Positions 16,919 to 26,550 of a stretch of 64,000 bases of DNA are shown one piece after another. The notes below the pieces were generated by a model. The model saw nothing but the letters and a program-made list of their open reading frames with translations. It was not told the DNA's origin and did no database searches. The number at the start of each line of letters is the position of its first letter. Within the stretch, counting starts at the first letter, position 1. The DNA comes from Azonexus sp. GTDB taxonomy: Bacteria > Pseudomonadota > Gammaproteobacteria > Burkholderiales > Rhodocyclaceae. The position numbers were made by a program, and so were the translations under genes. The stretch is taken from assembly GCA_017983615.1 (NCBI GenBank), contig JAGOBB010000003.1:173156-237155 (forward strand). The letters run 5' to 3'.

Positions 16919-18520
16919 GTGCAGGGCGAGGCGTTGTGGAGCGTTGCGGCGCTCGACTACGAACTGGGCTATCTGCTGGAACCGAAGTCGGCGCCGCCCG
17001 GCTGGCAGGCGGGGGAGCAGATTCTGGCGCGCTTCTGGCGGTTTGACGGCCGCCAGTCGTTGTCCCGCGACGAGGCAGATGCCTGGCTGGCCCGGCACGC
17101 CGGAACGGCGGGCGTTGGTGGCCTGCAGCCGGCGATCGCCGAGGGGGCCTACAATGCTACGGTCGCCCGGATAAAAAGCCTGATTTTCGCTGGCGACTGC
17201 TACCAGGTGAATTTCACCTTCCCCCTTGAGTTCGAATGGTTCGGTTCGCCGCTCGCACTCTATGCGCGGCTGCGCGAGCGCCAGCCGGTGCGCTATGGCG
17301 GCTTTGTCGGCGATGCACGGCAGGGCCTGGTTTCGCTGTCGCCGGAACTGTTCATCGAGCGGCAGGGCGAGCGCTTGGTGACCCGGCCGATGAAGGGCAC
17401 GGCGCCACGTAGCGTGCCGCAAGAACAACTGCTCGCTTCGGCCAAGGATCGCGCCGAGAACCTGATGATCGTCGATTTGCTGCGTAACGATCTGGGGCGG
17501 GTGGCCGACAATGGCAGCGTCGTCGTCGAGCGCCTGTTCGACATCGAGGATTACCCGACGGTCTGGCAGATGGTTTCGGAGATTTCGGCGCGGGTTGGCA
17601 AGCGCGGCTTCGGCGACATCCTGCACGCGCTGTTTCCCTGCGGGTCGATCACCGGCGCGCCCAAGGTCCGGGCCATGCAGATTGTCGGCGAACTGGAAGG
17701 GGCGGAGCGCGGTGCCTATACGGGCGCGCTCGGCTGGTTGGCGCCGAATGGCGACTTCCGGCTCAACGTGGCGATTCGCACGCTGGAACTCGGGCCGGAC
17801 GGTCGCGGCAAGCTGGGTGTCGGTAGCGGCGTCGTCGCCGATTCGGATGCTGCGGCTGAGTGGGCCGAGTGTCAGCTCAAGGCGGGATTCCTGCGCGACT
17901 GCGATCCGGGGATGCTGCTAATTGAAACGCTGCGCCGCGAGGATGGCGTCTATCCGAGGCTGGCCGGGCATCTGGCACGTCTGCGTCGATCGGCTGCCTG
18001 GCTGGGTTTCGTCTGCGACGAGCAAGCGGTGAAGGCTTCGTTGGCTGAGCAGCCGGAACGGGGCGTCTGGCGGGTCCGCATGACGCTGGCGAAGGATGGC
18101 CGGGTCGAGGTCACCTCGTTTGCGCTCGGCGAGGAGCCCGCCGGGCTACGTCATGCCCGTCTGGCGACCAAAGCGATCGACTCGGCCTATCCGCTGCGCC
18201 GCCACAAGACGACCGACCGGGCAGTTTATGACGCAGCGCTCGCGATGCTCGCCGGCGACCCGGAGCTTTTTGACATGGTGTTTTTGAACGAGCGCGGGGA
18301 AGTAGCCGAAGGGGCGCGCAGCACGGTGTTCGTCGAACGCGATGGCATCCTGCTGACGCCGCCGCTGACCAGCGGTGCCTTGCCCGGCGTGCTGCGGGCG
18401 GAACTGCTGGCTGCGGGGCGAGCCCGCGAAGCGGTGTTGCTGCCGGAAGATCTGTCGGCGGGATTCTGGCTGGGAAATGCCTTGCGTGGCCTGATGCCTG
18501 TGAGTCTACGGTCGATTTGA
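16919..18520 (+). CDS. pabB: Fused aminodeoxychorismate synthase component I and 4-amino-4-deoxychorismate lyase
   Basis: The first two thirds are a chorismate-binding domain (GDCYQVNFTFP, TRPMKGTAPR, DLLRNDLGRVADNGSV, PCGSITGAPKVRAMQIV). The last part, from about residue 345, is a PabC-type lyase (FDMVFLNERGEVAEGARSTVF, GALPGVLRAELL). Together they make 4-aminobenzoate for folate. The first usual start is a GTG at 16919, but the open frame upstream to about 16784 encodes typical PabB N-terminal sequence (FTAFFEDRR, then WLFTGPVD) with no ATG, GTG or TTG. An ATA at 16784 overlapping the preceding stop is one candidate start. A copy of the 12-base repeat lies inside, encoding NATV. Confidence 0.92.
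   Translation: MQGEALWSVAALDYELGYLLEPKSAPPGWQAGEQILARFWRFDGRQSLSRDEADAWLARHAGTAGVGGLQPAIAEGAYNATVARIKSLIFAGDCYQVNFTFPLEFEWFGSPLALYARLRERQPVRYGGFVGDARQGLVSLSPELFIERQGERLVTRPMKGTAPRSVPQEQLLASAKDRAENLMIVDLLRNDLGRVADNGSVVVERLFDIEDYPTVWQMVSEISARVGKRGFGDILHALFPCGSITGAPKVRAMQIVGELEGAERGAYTGALGWLAPNGDFRLNVAIRTLELGPDGRGKLGVGSGVVADSDAAAEWAECQLKAGFLRDCDPGMLLIETLRREDGVYPRLAGHLARLRRSAAWLGFVCDEQAVKASLAEQPERGVWRVRMTLAKDGRVEVTSFALGEEPAGLRHARLATKAIDSAYPLRRHKTTDRAVYDAALAMLAGDPELFDMVFLNERGEVAEGARSTVFVERDGILLTPPLTSGALPGVLRAELLAAGRAREAVLLPEDLSAGFWLGNALRGLMPVSLRSI
17153..17192 (+). repeat. Uptake-signal-like repeat, copy 4 (inside pabB)
   Basis: The exact core at 17153-17164 reads in frame as Asn-Ala-Thr-Val. A5 follows at +9. 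The second A-tract is replaced by TTTT at about +19, as the conserved protein sequence would require. Confidence 0.8.
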
Positions 18521-18554
18521 AAAAAGGCCGAAATTTTCGGCCGACCGTAGCATT
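18506..18554. repeat. Uptake-signal-like repeat, copy 5, paired with a degenerate inverted copy
   Basis: The exact core reads on the minus strand at 18554-18543. Facing it, CTACGGTC at 18506-18513 is an 8-base remnant of a second core on the plus strand, with a correctly placed A6 at +7. The two form an inverted pair whose outer arms (CTACGGTC and GACCGTAG) enclose a perfect inner dyad. Confidence 0.8.
18520..18542 (-). terminator. Terminator built from the inverted repeat pair
   Basis: GGCCGAAA and TTTCGGCC form a perfect 8-bp stem at 18526-18542. On the minus strand it is followed by six T residues, which are the complement of the A6 tract of the degenerate uptake-like copy. It ends the minus-strand gene that stops at 18556. 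Confidence 0.75.
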
Positions 18555-18555
18555 T

Positions 18556-19035
18556 CTAACCGCGCAGCTTGCGCAGGTAGAGACCGAGCAGGGAGAACAG
18601 GCCGGCAGCGATGCCGTAGTAAAAGGCGCGCGGTACATCGATATCCTGATAGTCGAGCAGTACCGGCACGTCGTTTTCAACCGTGTAACGAATGGTCGTC
18701 TGGAAATGCCATGACGACGCCTTGACCTCGAAAACACCCTTTTCGATCTTCCACTTGAGCCAGTTGCCTTCTTCCTGGATGTCGCCGGCGGGATCGGCCG
18801 GGGTCAGCGAGGTGTACAGGCCCTTCGCCTTGGCATCGGCCAGGTCCTTGTAGGCAATGCCGCAAGGCTCGTTGTTGGCGCAGGTGGCGACAAGGCGGAA
18901 TTCGGGTTTCCAGACATCGGTCTTGTCCTTTGGCCAGGAAATCATGAAGGCAACGCTCCATGCGCCAACCAGGGCGGAAAAGATCATCAGTGCGATGAAT
19001 ATCTGGGCGAGTAAACCGCGCTTGTCTTGGGTCAT
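18556..19035 (-). CDS. Hypothetical inner-membrane protein with periplasmic domain
   Basis: The protein has 159 residues, a membrane helix at about 11-33 and a second near the C-terminus (about 137-153). The roughly 100 residues between them contain two cysteines spaced CANNEPC and probably lie in the periplasm, where they could form a disulfide. I do not recognise the family. The start at 19035 has GAGGATTC upstream. It begins 10 bases after the valS stop on the same strand, so it is probably co-transcribed with valS. Confidence 0.75.
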   Translation of the reverse strand: MTQDKRGLLAQIFIALMIFSALVGAWSVAFMISWPKDKTDVWKPEFRLVATCANNEPCGIAYKDLADAKAKGLYTSLTPADPAGDIQEEGNWLKWKIEKGVFEVKASSWHFQTTIRYTVENDVPVLLDYQDIDVPRAFYYGIAAGLFSLLGLYLRKLRG

Positions 19036-19045
19036 GTGAATCCTC

Positions 19046-21892
19046 TTAATTTCCCAGCTTGGCAAGCTGGGGCTTGAGTTGTTCCAGCGTGGCCGTGAAA
19101 TCGGCAACCCGCTGCTTTTCCTGATCGATCACGGCAGCCGGCGCGCGGGCGACGAAACCTTCGTTGGCGAGCTTGCCCTGGGCAATCGAAATCTGCTTTT
19201 CCAGCTTTTCGATTTCCTTGGCCAGTCGGACGCGTTCAGCGGCGATGTCGATCTCCACTTTCAGCATCAAACGGGTTTCGCCGACGACGGCAACCGGTGC
19301 CATCGCATCGGCCGGCATGTCGGCAACGATTTGTACCTCGGAGAGCTTACCCAGAGCTTGCAGGATCGGCGCGAACTCGGAAATTTCATCGCCGCCGCCA
19401 GCGACCAGCAGCGGCATGCGCTGGGCGGGCGAGACATTCATTTCGCCACGCAGGTTACGGCAGGCGTAGGCCAGGGCCTTCAGGCGCTCAACCTTGGCTT
19501 CGCTGGCTTCATCGACGCGCGACAGGTCGGCGCGCGGATAGGCGGCGAGCATGATCGAGTCGTGCGTCTTGCGGCCGGCGATCGGGGCGACGGTCTGCCA
19601 CAGCTCTTCGGTGATGAATGGAATCAACGGGTGGGCGAGGCGCAGCACTGCTTCCAGCGTGCGCACCAGCGTCCGGCGGGCGCCGCGCTGCTGGGCCTCG
19701 TCGCCGGTCTGGATCTCGACCTTGGCGATTTCCAGGTACCAGTCGCAGAACTCGTCCCAGACGAATTTATAGATCGCCTGGGCCAGCAGATCGAAACGGT
19801 AGTCGATGAAATGCTGCTCGACCTCGGCTTCGACGCGCTGAAGCTGGCTGACGATCCAGCGGTCGGCGAAGCTGAACTTCAGGCGTGGCTCGCCACCGGC
19901 CGGCACGGCGCAGGCACCGCTGCTCGGCATCTGCTGGTGGTCGAGCGCCAGGTCGTGGCCTTCGACGTTCATCAGCACGAAGCGCGTGGCGTTCCACAGC
20001 TTGTTGCAGAAATTGCGGTAGCCGTCGCAGCGGTTCAGGTCGAACTTGATGTCGCGGCCGGGCGAGGCGAGGCTGGCAAAAGTGAAGCGCAGGGCATCGG
20101 TGCCGAAAGAGGCGATACCTTCCGGAAATTCCTTCTTCGTCTTTTTTGCGATGCTCTCGGCCTGCTTCGGATTCATCAGGCCGGTCGTGCGCTTTTCGAT
20201 CAGCGCCTCGAGGCCGATGCCGTCGATCAGGTCGATCGGGTCGAGCACGTTGCCCTTCGATTTCGACATCTTCTGGCCTTCGCCGTCGCGGATCAGGCCA
20301 TGCACATAGACGTGCTTGAACGGGATCTTGCCGGTGATGTGCTTGGTCATCATGACCATGCGGGCGACCCAGAAGAAGATGATGTCGAAGCCGGTGACCA
20401 GCACCGACGACGGCAGGTATTGCTGCAGCACGTCGTTGGCAGCATCGGTGGCTTCGTCGCCGGTCCAGTCCAATGTCGAGAACGGCCAAAGGGCCGAGGA
20501 ATACCAGGTGTCGAGGACGTCCTCATCACGCGTCAGCTGGCCGGCGTAACCGGCCTGGTCGGCCTGGTGGCGTGCTTCCGCCTCGTTCTGGGCGACGAAC
20601 ACCTCGCCATTGACGCCGTACCACGCCGGAATCTGGTGGCCCCACCACAGCTGGCGGGAAATGCACCAGTCCTGGATGTTGTTCAGCCACTGGTTGTAGG
20701 TATTGACCCAGTTTTCCGGGTAGAACTTGATCTCGCCGGAATGGACGACGTCGAGCGCTTTCTCGGTGATCGACTTGCCGTCGGCACCCGGCTTGGACAT
20801 GGCGACGAACCACTGGTCGGTCAGCATTGGTTCGATGACGACATTGGTCCGGTCGCCGCGCGGCACCTTCAGCTTGTGCTTGTCGGTCTTTTCCAGGATG
20901 CCGAGGGCTTCGAGGTCGGCGACGACTGCCCTGCGGGCATCGAAGCGGTCCAGGCCACGGTATTTCTCGGGCGCGTGGTCGTTGATCTTCGCATCCAGCG
21001 TCAGGATCGAAATCATTGGCAGGCCGTGGCGCTGGCCGACGGCGTAGTCGTTGAAGTCGTGCGCCGGCGTGACCTTGACGCAGCCGGTCCCGAAGGCGAG
21101 ATCGACGTAGGAGTCGGCGATGATCGGGATTTCGCGGTCGGTCAGCGGCAACTTCACCAGCTGGCCGATCATGTGCTTGTAGCGTTCGTCTTCCGGATGG
21201 ACCATCACGGCGGTGTCGCCGATCATGGTTTCCGGCCGGGTCGTGGCGACGACCAGGCTACCCGAGCCGTCGGCCAGCGGGTAGCGGATGTGCCACATGA
21301 AGCCGTCTTCTTCCTCCTGGACAACTTCGAGGTCGGAAACGGCGGTATGCAGTTTCGGGTCCCAATTGACCAGGCGCTTGCCGCGGTAGATCAGGCCTTC
21401 GTTGTAGAGGCGGACAAAGGTTTCGGTGACGACCTTGTTGAGGCCGGCATCCATCGTGAAGCGCTCGCGCTTCCAGTCCGGGCTGGTGCCCATCCGGCGC
21501 ATCTGCTTGGTGATGGTGTTGCCGGAGTATTCCTTCCATTCCCAGACCTTTTCCAGGAACTTCTCGCGGCCGAGGTCATGGCGCGAAATACCTTGGGCGT
21601 CCAGCTGGCGTTCGACGACAATCTGCGTCGCGATGCCAGCGTGGTCGGTACCCGGCTGCCATAGCGTGTTGTGGCCGCGCATCCGGTAGTAGCGGGTCAG
21701 GGCGTCCATGATTGTCTGGTTGAAGCCGTGGCCCATGTGCAGCGTGCCGGTGACGTTGGGCGGCGGCAGCAGGATGCAGAAATTATCGGCAATGCTACGG
21801 TCGATGCCCGCAGCGAAGTAATTTTGGCCTTCCCACTCGGGGTACCAGCGACGTTCGATATCAGCCGGCTCAAATGCTTTGGCGAGTTCCAT
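19046..21892 (-). CDS. valS: Valyl-tRNA synthetase
   Basis: The 948-residue class I enzyme charges tRNA-Val. It shows the HIGH-type motif in [11 protein letters not shown], the PPPNVTG segment before it, the editing domain, [12 protein letters not shown], and the C-terminal coiled-coil arm ([20 protein letters not shown]). The N-terminal segment [13 protein letters not shown] is encoded over a copy of the 12-base repeat, in a part of the enzyme that is variable between species. The small DUF gene, holC and pepA lie upstream on the same strand, an order common in this group. Confidence 0.98.
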   Translation of the reverse strand: MELAKAFEPADIERRWYPEWEGQNYFAAGIDRSIADNFCILLPPPNVTGTLHMGHGFNQTIMDALTRYYRMRGHNTLWQPGTDHAGIATQIVVERQLDAQGISRHDLGREKFLEKVWEWKEYSGNTITKQMRRMGTSPDWKRERFTMDAGLNKVVTETFVRLYNEGLIYRGKRLVNWDPKLHTAVSDLEVVQEEEDGFMWHIRYPLADGSGSLVVATTRPETMIGDTAVMVHPEDERYKHMIGQLVKLPLTDREIPIIADSYVDLAFGTGCVKVTPAHDFNDYAVGQRHGLPMISILTLDAKINDHAPEKYRGLDRFDARRAVVADLEALGILEKTDKHKLKVPRGDRTNVVIEPMLTDQWFVAMSKPGADGKSITEKALDVVHSGEIKFYPENWVNTYNQWLNNIQDWCISRQLWWGHQIPAWYGVNGEVFVAQNEAEARHQADQAGYAGQLTRDEDVLDTWYSSALWPFSTLDWTGDEATDAANDVLQQYLPSSVLVTGFDIIFFWVARMVMMTKHITGKIPFKHVYVHGLIRDGEGQKMSKSKGNVLDPIDLIDGIGLEALIEKRTTGLMNPKQAESIAKKTKKEFPEGIASFGTDALRFTFASLASPGRDIKFDLNRCDGYRNFCNKLWNATRFVLMNVEGHDLALDHQQMPSSGACAVPAGGEPRLKFSFADRWIVSQLQRVEAEVEQHFIDYRFDLLAQAIYKFVWDEFCDWYLEIAKVEIQTGDEAQQRGARRTLVRTLEAVLRLAHPLIPFITEELWQTVAPIAGRKTHDSIMLAAYPRADLSRVDEASEAKVERLKALAYACRNLRGEMNVSPAQRMPLLVAGGGDEISEFAPILQALGKLSEVQIVADMPADAMAPVAVVGETRLMLKVEIDIAAERVRLAKEIEKLEKQISIAQGKLANEGFVARAPAAVIDQEKQRVADFTATLEQLKPQLAKLGN
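21791..21830 (+). repeat. Uptake-signal-like repeat, copy 6 (inside valS)
   Basis: The core AATGCTACGGTC at 21791-21802 is exact. The flank lacks the A6 tract, so this is the weakest of the eleven in context. On the coding strand it gives Ile-Asp-Arg-Ser-Ile near residue 33 of ValS. Confidence 0.75.
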
Positions 21893-21957
21893 GGACTTGT
21901 CGGAAAAGGGGAAAACCCCAAATTATACCGGAGCAGGGCGCCGGTATCGGCGCGATC

Positions 21958-22386
21958 TCAGTCGTGCGCCGTCTGGCCAGCGATCATTTCCTGTTCGGCC
22001 AGGAAATCGCGCACCGTCGATTCGATGATGCGCGGCAGTTCGGCGCTCAGGCGCTGCTCGACGCGGCGGGCCAGTTCATGGACAAGCAGGTCGCGCAGGC
22101 CGGGGTCGAGGGCTGGCGAGGCTACTTCAAGTGGCGCTGCCTCTGTTGGTTCGGCCGCGACGACAAACGGTTCGGCCGGTGAATCATCGACCGTCGGGGC
22201 TGCAGCCTCTTCAGGCCATTCCTCGGGTAATGCAACTTTGCCGGGCGGCGTGTCCTCGGCGTCGAGCAGGACCGGAACGTCATCGTCGTCGATGGCATCG
22301 GTCAGCACCGGAACATCGTCGAATTCGTCGTTCTGGCGCTTGCGGTGCATCAGGGCATCGGCGCGGGCGAGGATGGGACTGGGCAA
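21958..22386 (-). CDS. Conserved hypothetical acidic protein between holC and valS
   Basis: The 142-residue protein is rich in Asp, Glu, Pro and Ala in its first 95 residues (VPVLTDAIDDDDVPVLLD), which look disordered. The last 45 residues form a likely amphipathic helix pair (LRDLLVHELARRVEQRL, then IIESTVRDFLAEQEMIA). A similarly placed, poorly studied protein accompanies holC in many betaproteobacteria. Function is unknown; an interaction tail is a reasonable guess. Confidence 0.75.
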   Translation of the reverse strand: MPSPILARADALMHRKRQNDEFDDVPVLTDAIDDDDVPVLLDAEDTPPGKVALPEEWPEEAAAPTVDDSPAEPFVVAAEPTEAAPLEVASPALDPGLRDLLVHELARRVEQRLSAELPRIIESTVRDFLAEQEMIAGQTAHD

Positions 22387-22395
22387 GGGCGTTTC

Positions 22396-22818
22396 CTAGC
22401 GGTCGCTGAGATCGAAGTAACGAACGTCGCAGCCACGCTCCTTGTAGAGCTTGACGCGGTCGCGGGCGGCTGTGCGGTCGTCTTCGTCCTGGCCGACGAC
22501 TTCGATCAGGCTCTCGAAGCGCGAAAACCCCGGCGGGATTTCACGGCTGAGATTCATCAGGCGCTCGTCCTGCGCGATGCTGTCCAGCGTGTCAGTGATC
22601 AGGATGGGCGTTTCGGCAGCGAGCGGCGAGTCGGCCCGGCAGTGCGGGACGAAGCTGAGTGCCGCATGGGTCCAAAGCATACGGTCGAGGCTGCTGGCGA
22701 CCTCTTTTTCGCGGGCATAGACCAGCATCGGTTTTTTCTTGGCATAGGCGCCGCTCAACAGCGCGCAGGCGGCGGCGATCTTGTCGGCCGCACCGTGGTA
22801 GAAAAAAACCTGGGTCAA
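22396..22818 (-). CDS. holC: DNA polymerase III chi subunit
   Basis: HolC links the clamp loader to single-stranded-DNA-binding protein at the fork. The 140-residue frame has the family's start (TQVFFYHGA), a KKPMLVYARE segment, LDRMLWTH and C-terminal GCDVRYFDLSDR. It must start with the TTG at 22818, which overlaps the pepA stop (TTGA), because no other start allows the first beta strand. A longer frame upstream is inside pepA. Confidence 0.92.
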   Translation of the reverse strand: MTQVFFYHGAADKIAAACALLSGAYAKKKPMLVYAREKEVASSLDRMLWTHAALSFVPHCRADSPLAAETPILITDTLDSIAQDERLMNLSREIPPGFSRFESLIEVVGQDEDDRTAARDRVKLYKERGCDVRYFDLSDR

Positions 22819-24311
22819 TTGAGTTTGCCCGCGCGCTGCAGCAGGTAATGCGTCAGCATCGGCACCGGCCGTCCGGTGGCGCCCTTGTCGGCGCCGGATT
22901 TCCAGGCTGTGCCAGCAATGTCGAGGTGTGCCCACTCGAATTTCTTGGTGAAACGCGACAGGAAGCAGGCGGCCGAAATGGCGCCGCCGTAGCGGCCGCC
23001 GATATTGGCCATGTCGGCGAACGGACTTTTCAGCAACTCCTGGTAGTCGTCCCACAACGGCATGTGCCAGCCACGGTCGTTGGCTTCCTCGCCGGCCTCG
23101 AGCAGGTCGCGGGCGAGGCCGTCCTTGTTGGAGAACAGGCCGGTGGCGACCGCGCCGAGAGCCACGACACAGGCGCCGGTCAAGGTCGCGACATCGATCA
23201 CGCTCTCCGGTTCGAAGCGTTCGGCGTAGGTCAGGGCATCGCAAAGGATCAGGCGTCCCTCGGCGTCGGTGTTCAGGATCTCGATGGTCTGGCCGGACAT
23301 CGAGGTGACGATGTCACCGGGGCGGCTGGCATTGCCGCCGGGCATGTTTTCGGTGGCGGGGACGACGATGGTCAGGTTGATCGGCAGCGCCATTCGGGCG
23401 ACGGCGCGCATGGTGCCCAGCACGCCAGCGGCACCGCACATGTCGTACTTCATTTCGTCCATCTCGGCGCCCGGCTTCAGCGAAATGCCGCCAGTGTCGA
23501 AGGTTACGCCCTTGCCGACCAGAACGACCGGCTTGTCGCTGGCCTTGCCGCCCTTGTGGCTCAGCACGATCAATTTCGGTGGCTGGTGCGAGCCGCGGGC
23601 GACCGAAAGAAGCGAGTTCATGCCAAGCTTTTCCATGTCGGCCCGGTCGAGAATTTCGCATTCCAGCTTGAATTCCTTGGCCATGGCTTGGGCCTGCTCG
23701 GCCAGATAGGTCGGATGGCAGATGTTCGGCGGCAGGTTGCCCAGCGTCTTGGCCATGGCCATGCCTTCGGCGATAGCTATGCCCTGGTCCAGCGCTTCCT
23801 CGGCCGGCGCCAATTCATTGCGCCGCTCGACGCTGAGGGTCAGTTTGCGCAGCGGCCGGCGAATTTCTTCCTTCTTGCTCTTGAACTGGTCGAATTTGTA
23901 GGTGGCATCTAGCGCGATCATGGCCGTCTGGCGAACGCGCCAGGCAATGCCGCGTTTGCGGACAGTCAGTTCGGTCAGGAAAATGGAGGCGTCGAAGGCA
24001 CCGGTTTCATTCAGCACTTTGACCGTGGTGCGGATGGCGGCAGCGAATTCCTTTTCCTTGAATTCCTTTTCCTTGCCCAGGCCGACGAGCAGGATGCGGT
24101 CGCATAGCGTGGCGGGTACGTTGTGCAGCAACAACGTGCTGCCGGCCTTGCCTTCCATGTCGCCACGACGGACGATGTCGGAAATGTAGCCACCGGATGC
24201 CTTGTCGAGCAATTCAGCAGGAAGTGTCAGTTTCCTCGATTCAAATACTCCAACCACGACGCAGGCGCTACGCTGTTTTTCCGGGCTACCGCTTTTTATG
24301 CTAAATTCCAC
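22815..24311 (-). CDS. pepA: Cytosol (leucyl) aminopeptidase PepA
   Basis: The 498-residue M17 metallopeptidase carries the metal-site segments VGKGVTFDTGGISLK and NTDAEGRLILCDALTYAE, plus GACVVALG. It removes N-terminal residues from peptides; in E. coli the protein also binds DNA. It is divergent from lptF, with only about 70 bases between the starts, the arrangement seen in many proteobacteria. Confidence 0.97.
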   Translation of the reverse strand: MEFSIKSGSPEKQRSACVVVGVFESRKLTLPAELLDKASGGYISDIVRRGDMEGKAGSTLLLHNVPATLCDRILLVGLGKEKEFKEKEFAAAIRTTVKVLNETGAFDASIFLTELTVRKRGIAWRVRQTAMIALDATYKFDQFKSKKEEIRRPLRKLTLSVERRNELAPAEEALDQGIAIAEGMAMAKTLGNLPPNICHPTYLAEQAQAMAKEFKLECEILDRADMEKLGMNSLLSVARGSHQPPKLIVLSHKGGKASDKPVVLVGKGVTFDTGGISLKPGAEMDEMKYDMCGAAGVLGTMRAVARMALPINLTIVVPATENMPGGNASRPGDIVTSMSGQTIEILNTDAEGRLILCDALTYAERFEPESVIDVATLTGACVVALGAVATGLFSNKDGLARDLLEAGEEANDRGWHMPLWDDYQELLKSPFADMANIGGRYGGAISAACFLSRFTKKFEWAHLDIAGTAWKSGADKGATGRPVPMLTHYLLQRAGKLN

Positions 24312-24382
24312 AAGCTGCTCCTGATCAGGGAAATATCAGTATTCGAGGGATTATCCTCGCATTTTTTCGGTTTCGTCAAAGC

Positions 24383-25465
24383 ATGATATTCGAGCGTGCC
24401 GTACGGCGCGAGTTCGCTCAGGCAGCTGCCGGCATCAGCGTAGCGCTGCTGGCCATCCTGACCTCCACACAATTGATCCGCCTGCTCAAGGATGCGGCGG
24501 GCGGTCGCATTGTTCCGGAGGCGGTCGCGTCGCTGCTCGGCTTCGCAGCCCTCAATTTCATGCCGATCCTGCTCTCATTGACGCTGTTTGTCTCGATTTT
24601 GCTCAGTTTGTCGAGAAGTTACCGCGATTCCGAAATGGTTGTCTGGTTTTCCAGCGGGCAGCCGTTGACTGCCTGGGTCCGTCCAGTCATCAACTTCGCG
24701 CTGCCTGTTGTACTCGCTATTGCGTTGCTGGCTGGCTTCCTTTCGCCATGGGCAAATCTCCAGACAGCCGATTACCGACAGCGTTTGGCCGCGAAAAGCG
24801 AACTATCCCAGGTTTCGCCAGGGGTGTTTCGCGAGGTAAAAAAAGGAGGGCGGGTATTCTTCGTTGAGGCGCTATCCAATGATGCCAGTCAGGTCGGCAA
24901 TGTTTTCGTCGCGTCGGTTCAGGAGGGCAAGCTGGGCGTAGTGATGTCAAACGCCGGACATCAGGAAGTTGCTGCCAACGGGGATCGCTTTGTTGTTCTG
25001 GACCGCGGTCGGCGCTATGAAGTTGAACCAGGGACGCCGCAGTTCAAGATACTGGAGTTTGAACGCTATCGGGTGCGCATTGAGGATAGGGAGGTGACGC
25101 CTGCCGATCAGAGTCCCAGTCGCATGCCAATCAATGAACTGCTTGGTGACGACAGCAATGCGGCGCGCGCCGAACTGCTATGGCGTATCGGGATGCCTGT
25201 TTCGGCCCTGATACTGTCGTTGCTGGCTATTCCCCTGTCGTACGTCAATCCTCGCGCCGGGCGATCGGCCAATATGCTGATCGCGATCCTGATCTACGCT
25301 ATCTACGTCAATCTGATGTCGGTCAGCCAGGCATGGGTCGCGCAGGGCAAGCTATCTTTCTGGGTTGGCGCCAGTGCAATTCACCTCTTCATGTTGCTTC
25401 CCCTCGTGATTCTCTTCTATCACCGAATGGCCGTCCGCGCGGTCTGGCGAGGGAGTAAGACCTGA
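24383..25465 (+). CDS. lptF: LPS export ABC transporter permease LptF
   Basis: LptF and LptG form the membrane part of the LptB2FG pump that extracts lipopolysaccharide from the inner membrane. The 360-residue protein has two N-terminal helices, a large periplasmic beta-rich domain (about 120-260) and helices at the C-terminus, with the RVEDRE-type strand and the SPSRMPINEL segment typical of LptF. Its stop overlaps the lptG start by one base. Confidence 0.96.
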   Translation: MIFERAVRREFAQAAAGISVALLAILTSTQLIRLLKDAAGGRIVPEAVASLLGFAALNFMPILLSLTLFVSILLSLSRSYRDSEMVVWFSSGQPLTAWVRPVINFALPVVLAIALLAGFLSPWANLQTADYRQRLAAKSELSQVSPGVFREVKKGGRVFFVEALSNDASQVGNVFVASVQEGKLGVVMSNAGHQEVAANGDRFVVLDRGRRYEVEPGTPQFKILEFERYRVRIEDREVTPADQSPSRMPINELLGDDSNAARAELLWRIGMPVSALILSLLAIPLSYVNPRAGRSANMLIAILIYAIYVNLMSVSQAWVAQGKLSFWVGASAIHLFMLLPLVILFYHRMAVRAVWRGSKT

Positions 25466-26550
25466 TGTTCCGGCTTGATCTCTACCAACGCTATCTGATG
25501 CGTGAAACGCTGGCGGCGGTCTTTTTGGTTTTGGCAGCATTCCTGGCGTTGTTCAGTTTCTTCGATCTGATCAACGAATTGCGCAGCGTCGGAAAAAGCG
25601 GCTATCAGTTCGGCAACGCAGTCCTCTTTGTTGCATTGAGTCTGCCTGCGCTGGTGTATGAGTTGATTCCCATTGCAACCCTGATCGGTACTTTGTACGC
25701 GCTATCCACGCTCGCCCGTCATTCTGAAATTACCGTTCTCAGGGCATCCGGTCTGGCGACGGGCGATCTGTTGCTGTCCCTGTTCAGGGTTGCCGGGCTA
25801 CTCGCCTTGCTGACTTTTGCGGTCGGCGAGGGTGTTGTTCCATTTTCCGAGCGGATGGCCCAGGAAATGCGCGCCAAGGCGATGAGCAAGGTTATTGCCC
25901 AGCAGGGTTTCGAATCAGGTTTGTGGGTCAAGGATGGACGAAATTTTGTTAACATCAGACGGGCAACCGCTGATGCTCGTCTTGAGGACATTCGAATATA
26001 TCGTTTCAACGCCGACAATTCGCTGGCATCCGTGACGGACGCGACTGAGGCTTCATTCGTCCCTCCGGATAACTGGGAACTCAGGGGAGTGGTCCGCACC
26101 GTTCTTGAAGGCGATTCATCACGGGTCGAACGTAGCGAAACAGATCTTTGGCATTCCGCCGTGACCCCCGATCTGCTTGCGGTGCTGATGGTTTCTCCGG
26201 AGCGTATGTCCTTGCTGAGTCTGCTCAGCTATACCGAGCATCTTTCCGAGAACCGCCAAAAATCGGAGCGCTATCAGATCGCTCTCTGGAAAAAGCTGGT
26301 CTATCCTCTGGCGGCATTTGTCATGGTTGCTCTGGCCTTGCCTTTCGGATATTCCCACAACCGGGTCGGTGGAGTCAGTTTGAAGATTTTTGCCGGCGTC
26401 ATGCTCGGCATCCTGTTTTATGCGCTCAACGGATTGTTTGCCAATCTGGGCGTGATCAACGCCTGGCCGCCCTTTGCCAGTGCCGTTGCGCCATCGTCAT
26501 TGTTCCTGCTGACAGCGATCGGAATGCTGTGGTGGGTAGAGCGTCGCTAA
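25465..26550 (+). CDS. lptG: LPS export ABC transporter permease LptG
   Basis: The 361-residue partner of LptF has the same layout: N-terminal helices with LYQRYLMRETLAAVFLVL, a periplasmic domain, and C-terminal helices with LPFGYSHNRVGGVSLKIFAGV, a hallmark of LptG. It begins in the TGATG overlap with lptF. The downstream RDD gene faces it, with the two stop codons adjacent and no spacer. Confidence 0.96.
   Translation: MFRLDLYQRYLMRETLAAVFLVLAAFLALFSFFDLINELRSVGKSGYQFGNAVLFVALSLPALVYELIPIATLIGTLYALSTLARHSEITVLRASGLATGDLLLSLFRVAGLLALLTFAVGEGVVPFSERMAQEMRAKAMSKVIAQQGFESGLWVKDGRNFVNIRRATADARLEDIRIYRFNADNSLASVTDATEASFVPPDNWELRGVVRTVLEGDSSRVERSETDLWHSAVTPDLLAVLMVSPERMSLLSLLSYTEHLSENRQKSERYQIALWKKLVYPLAAFVMVALALPFGYSHNRVGGVSLKIFAGVMLGILFYALNGLFANLGVINAWPPFASAVAPSSLFLLTAIGMLWWVERR

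Noticed and set aside
19079-21664. An 861-codon open frame opposite valS
   Set aside because: The opposite strand encodes an unmistakable valyl-tRNA synthetase; this frame shows no domain and mirrors its codon use.
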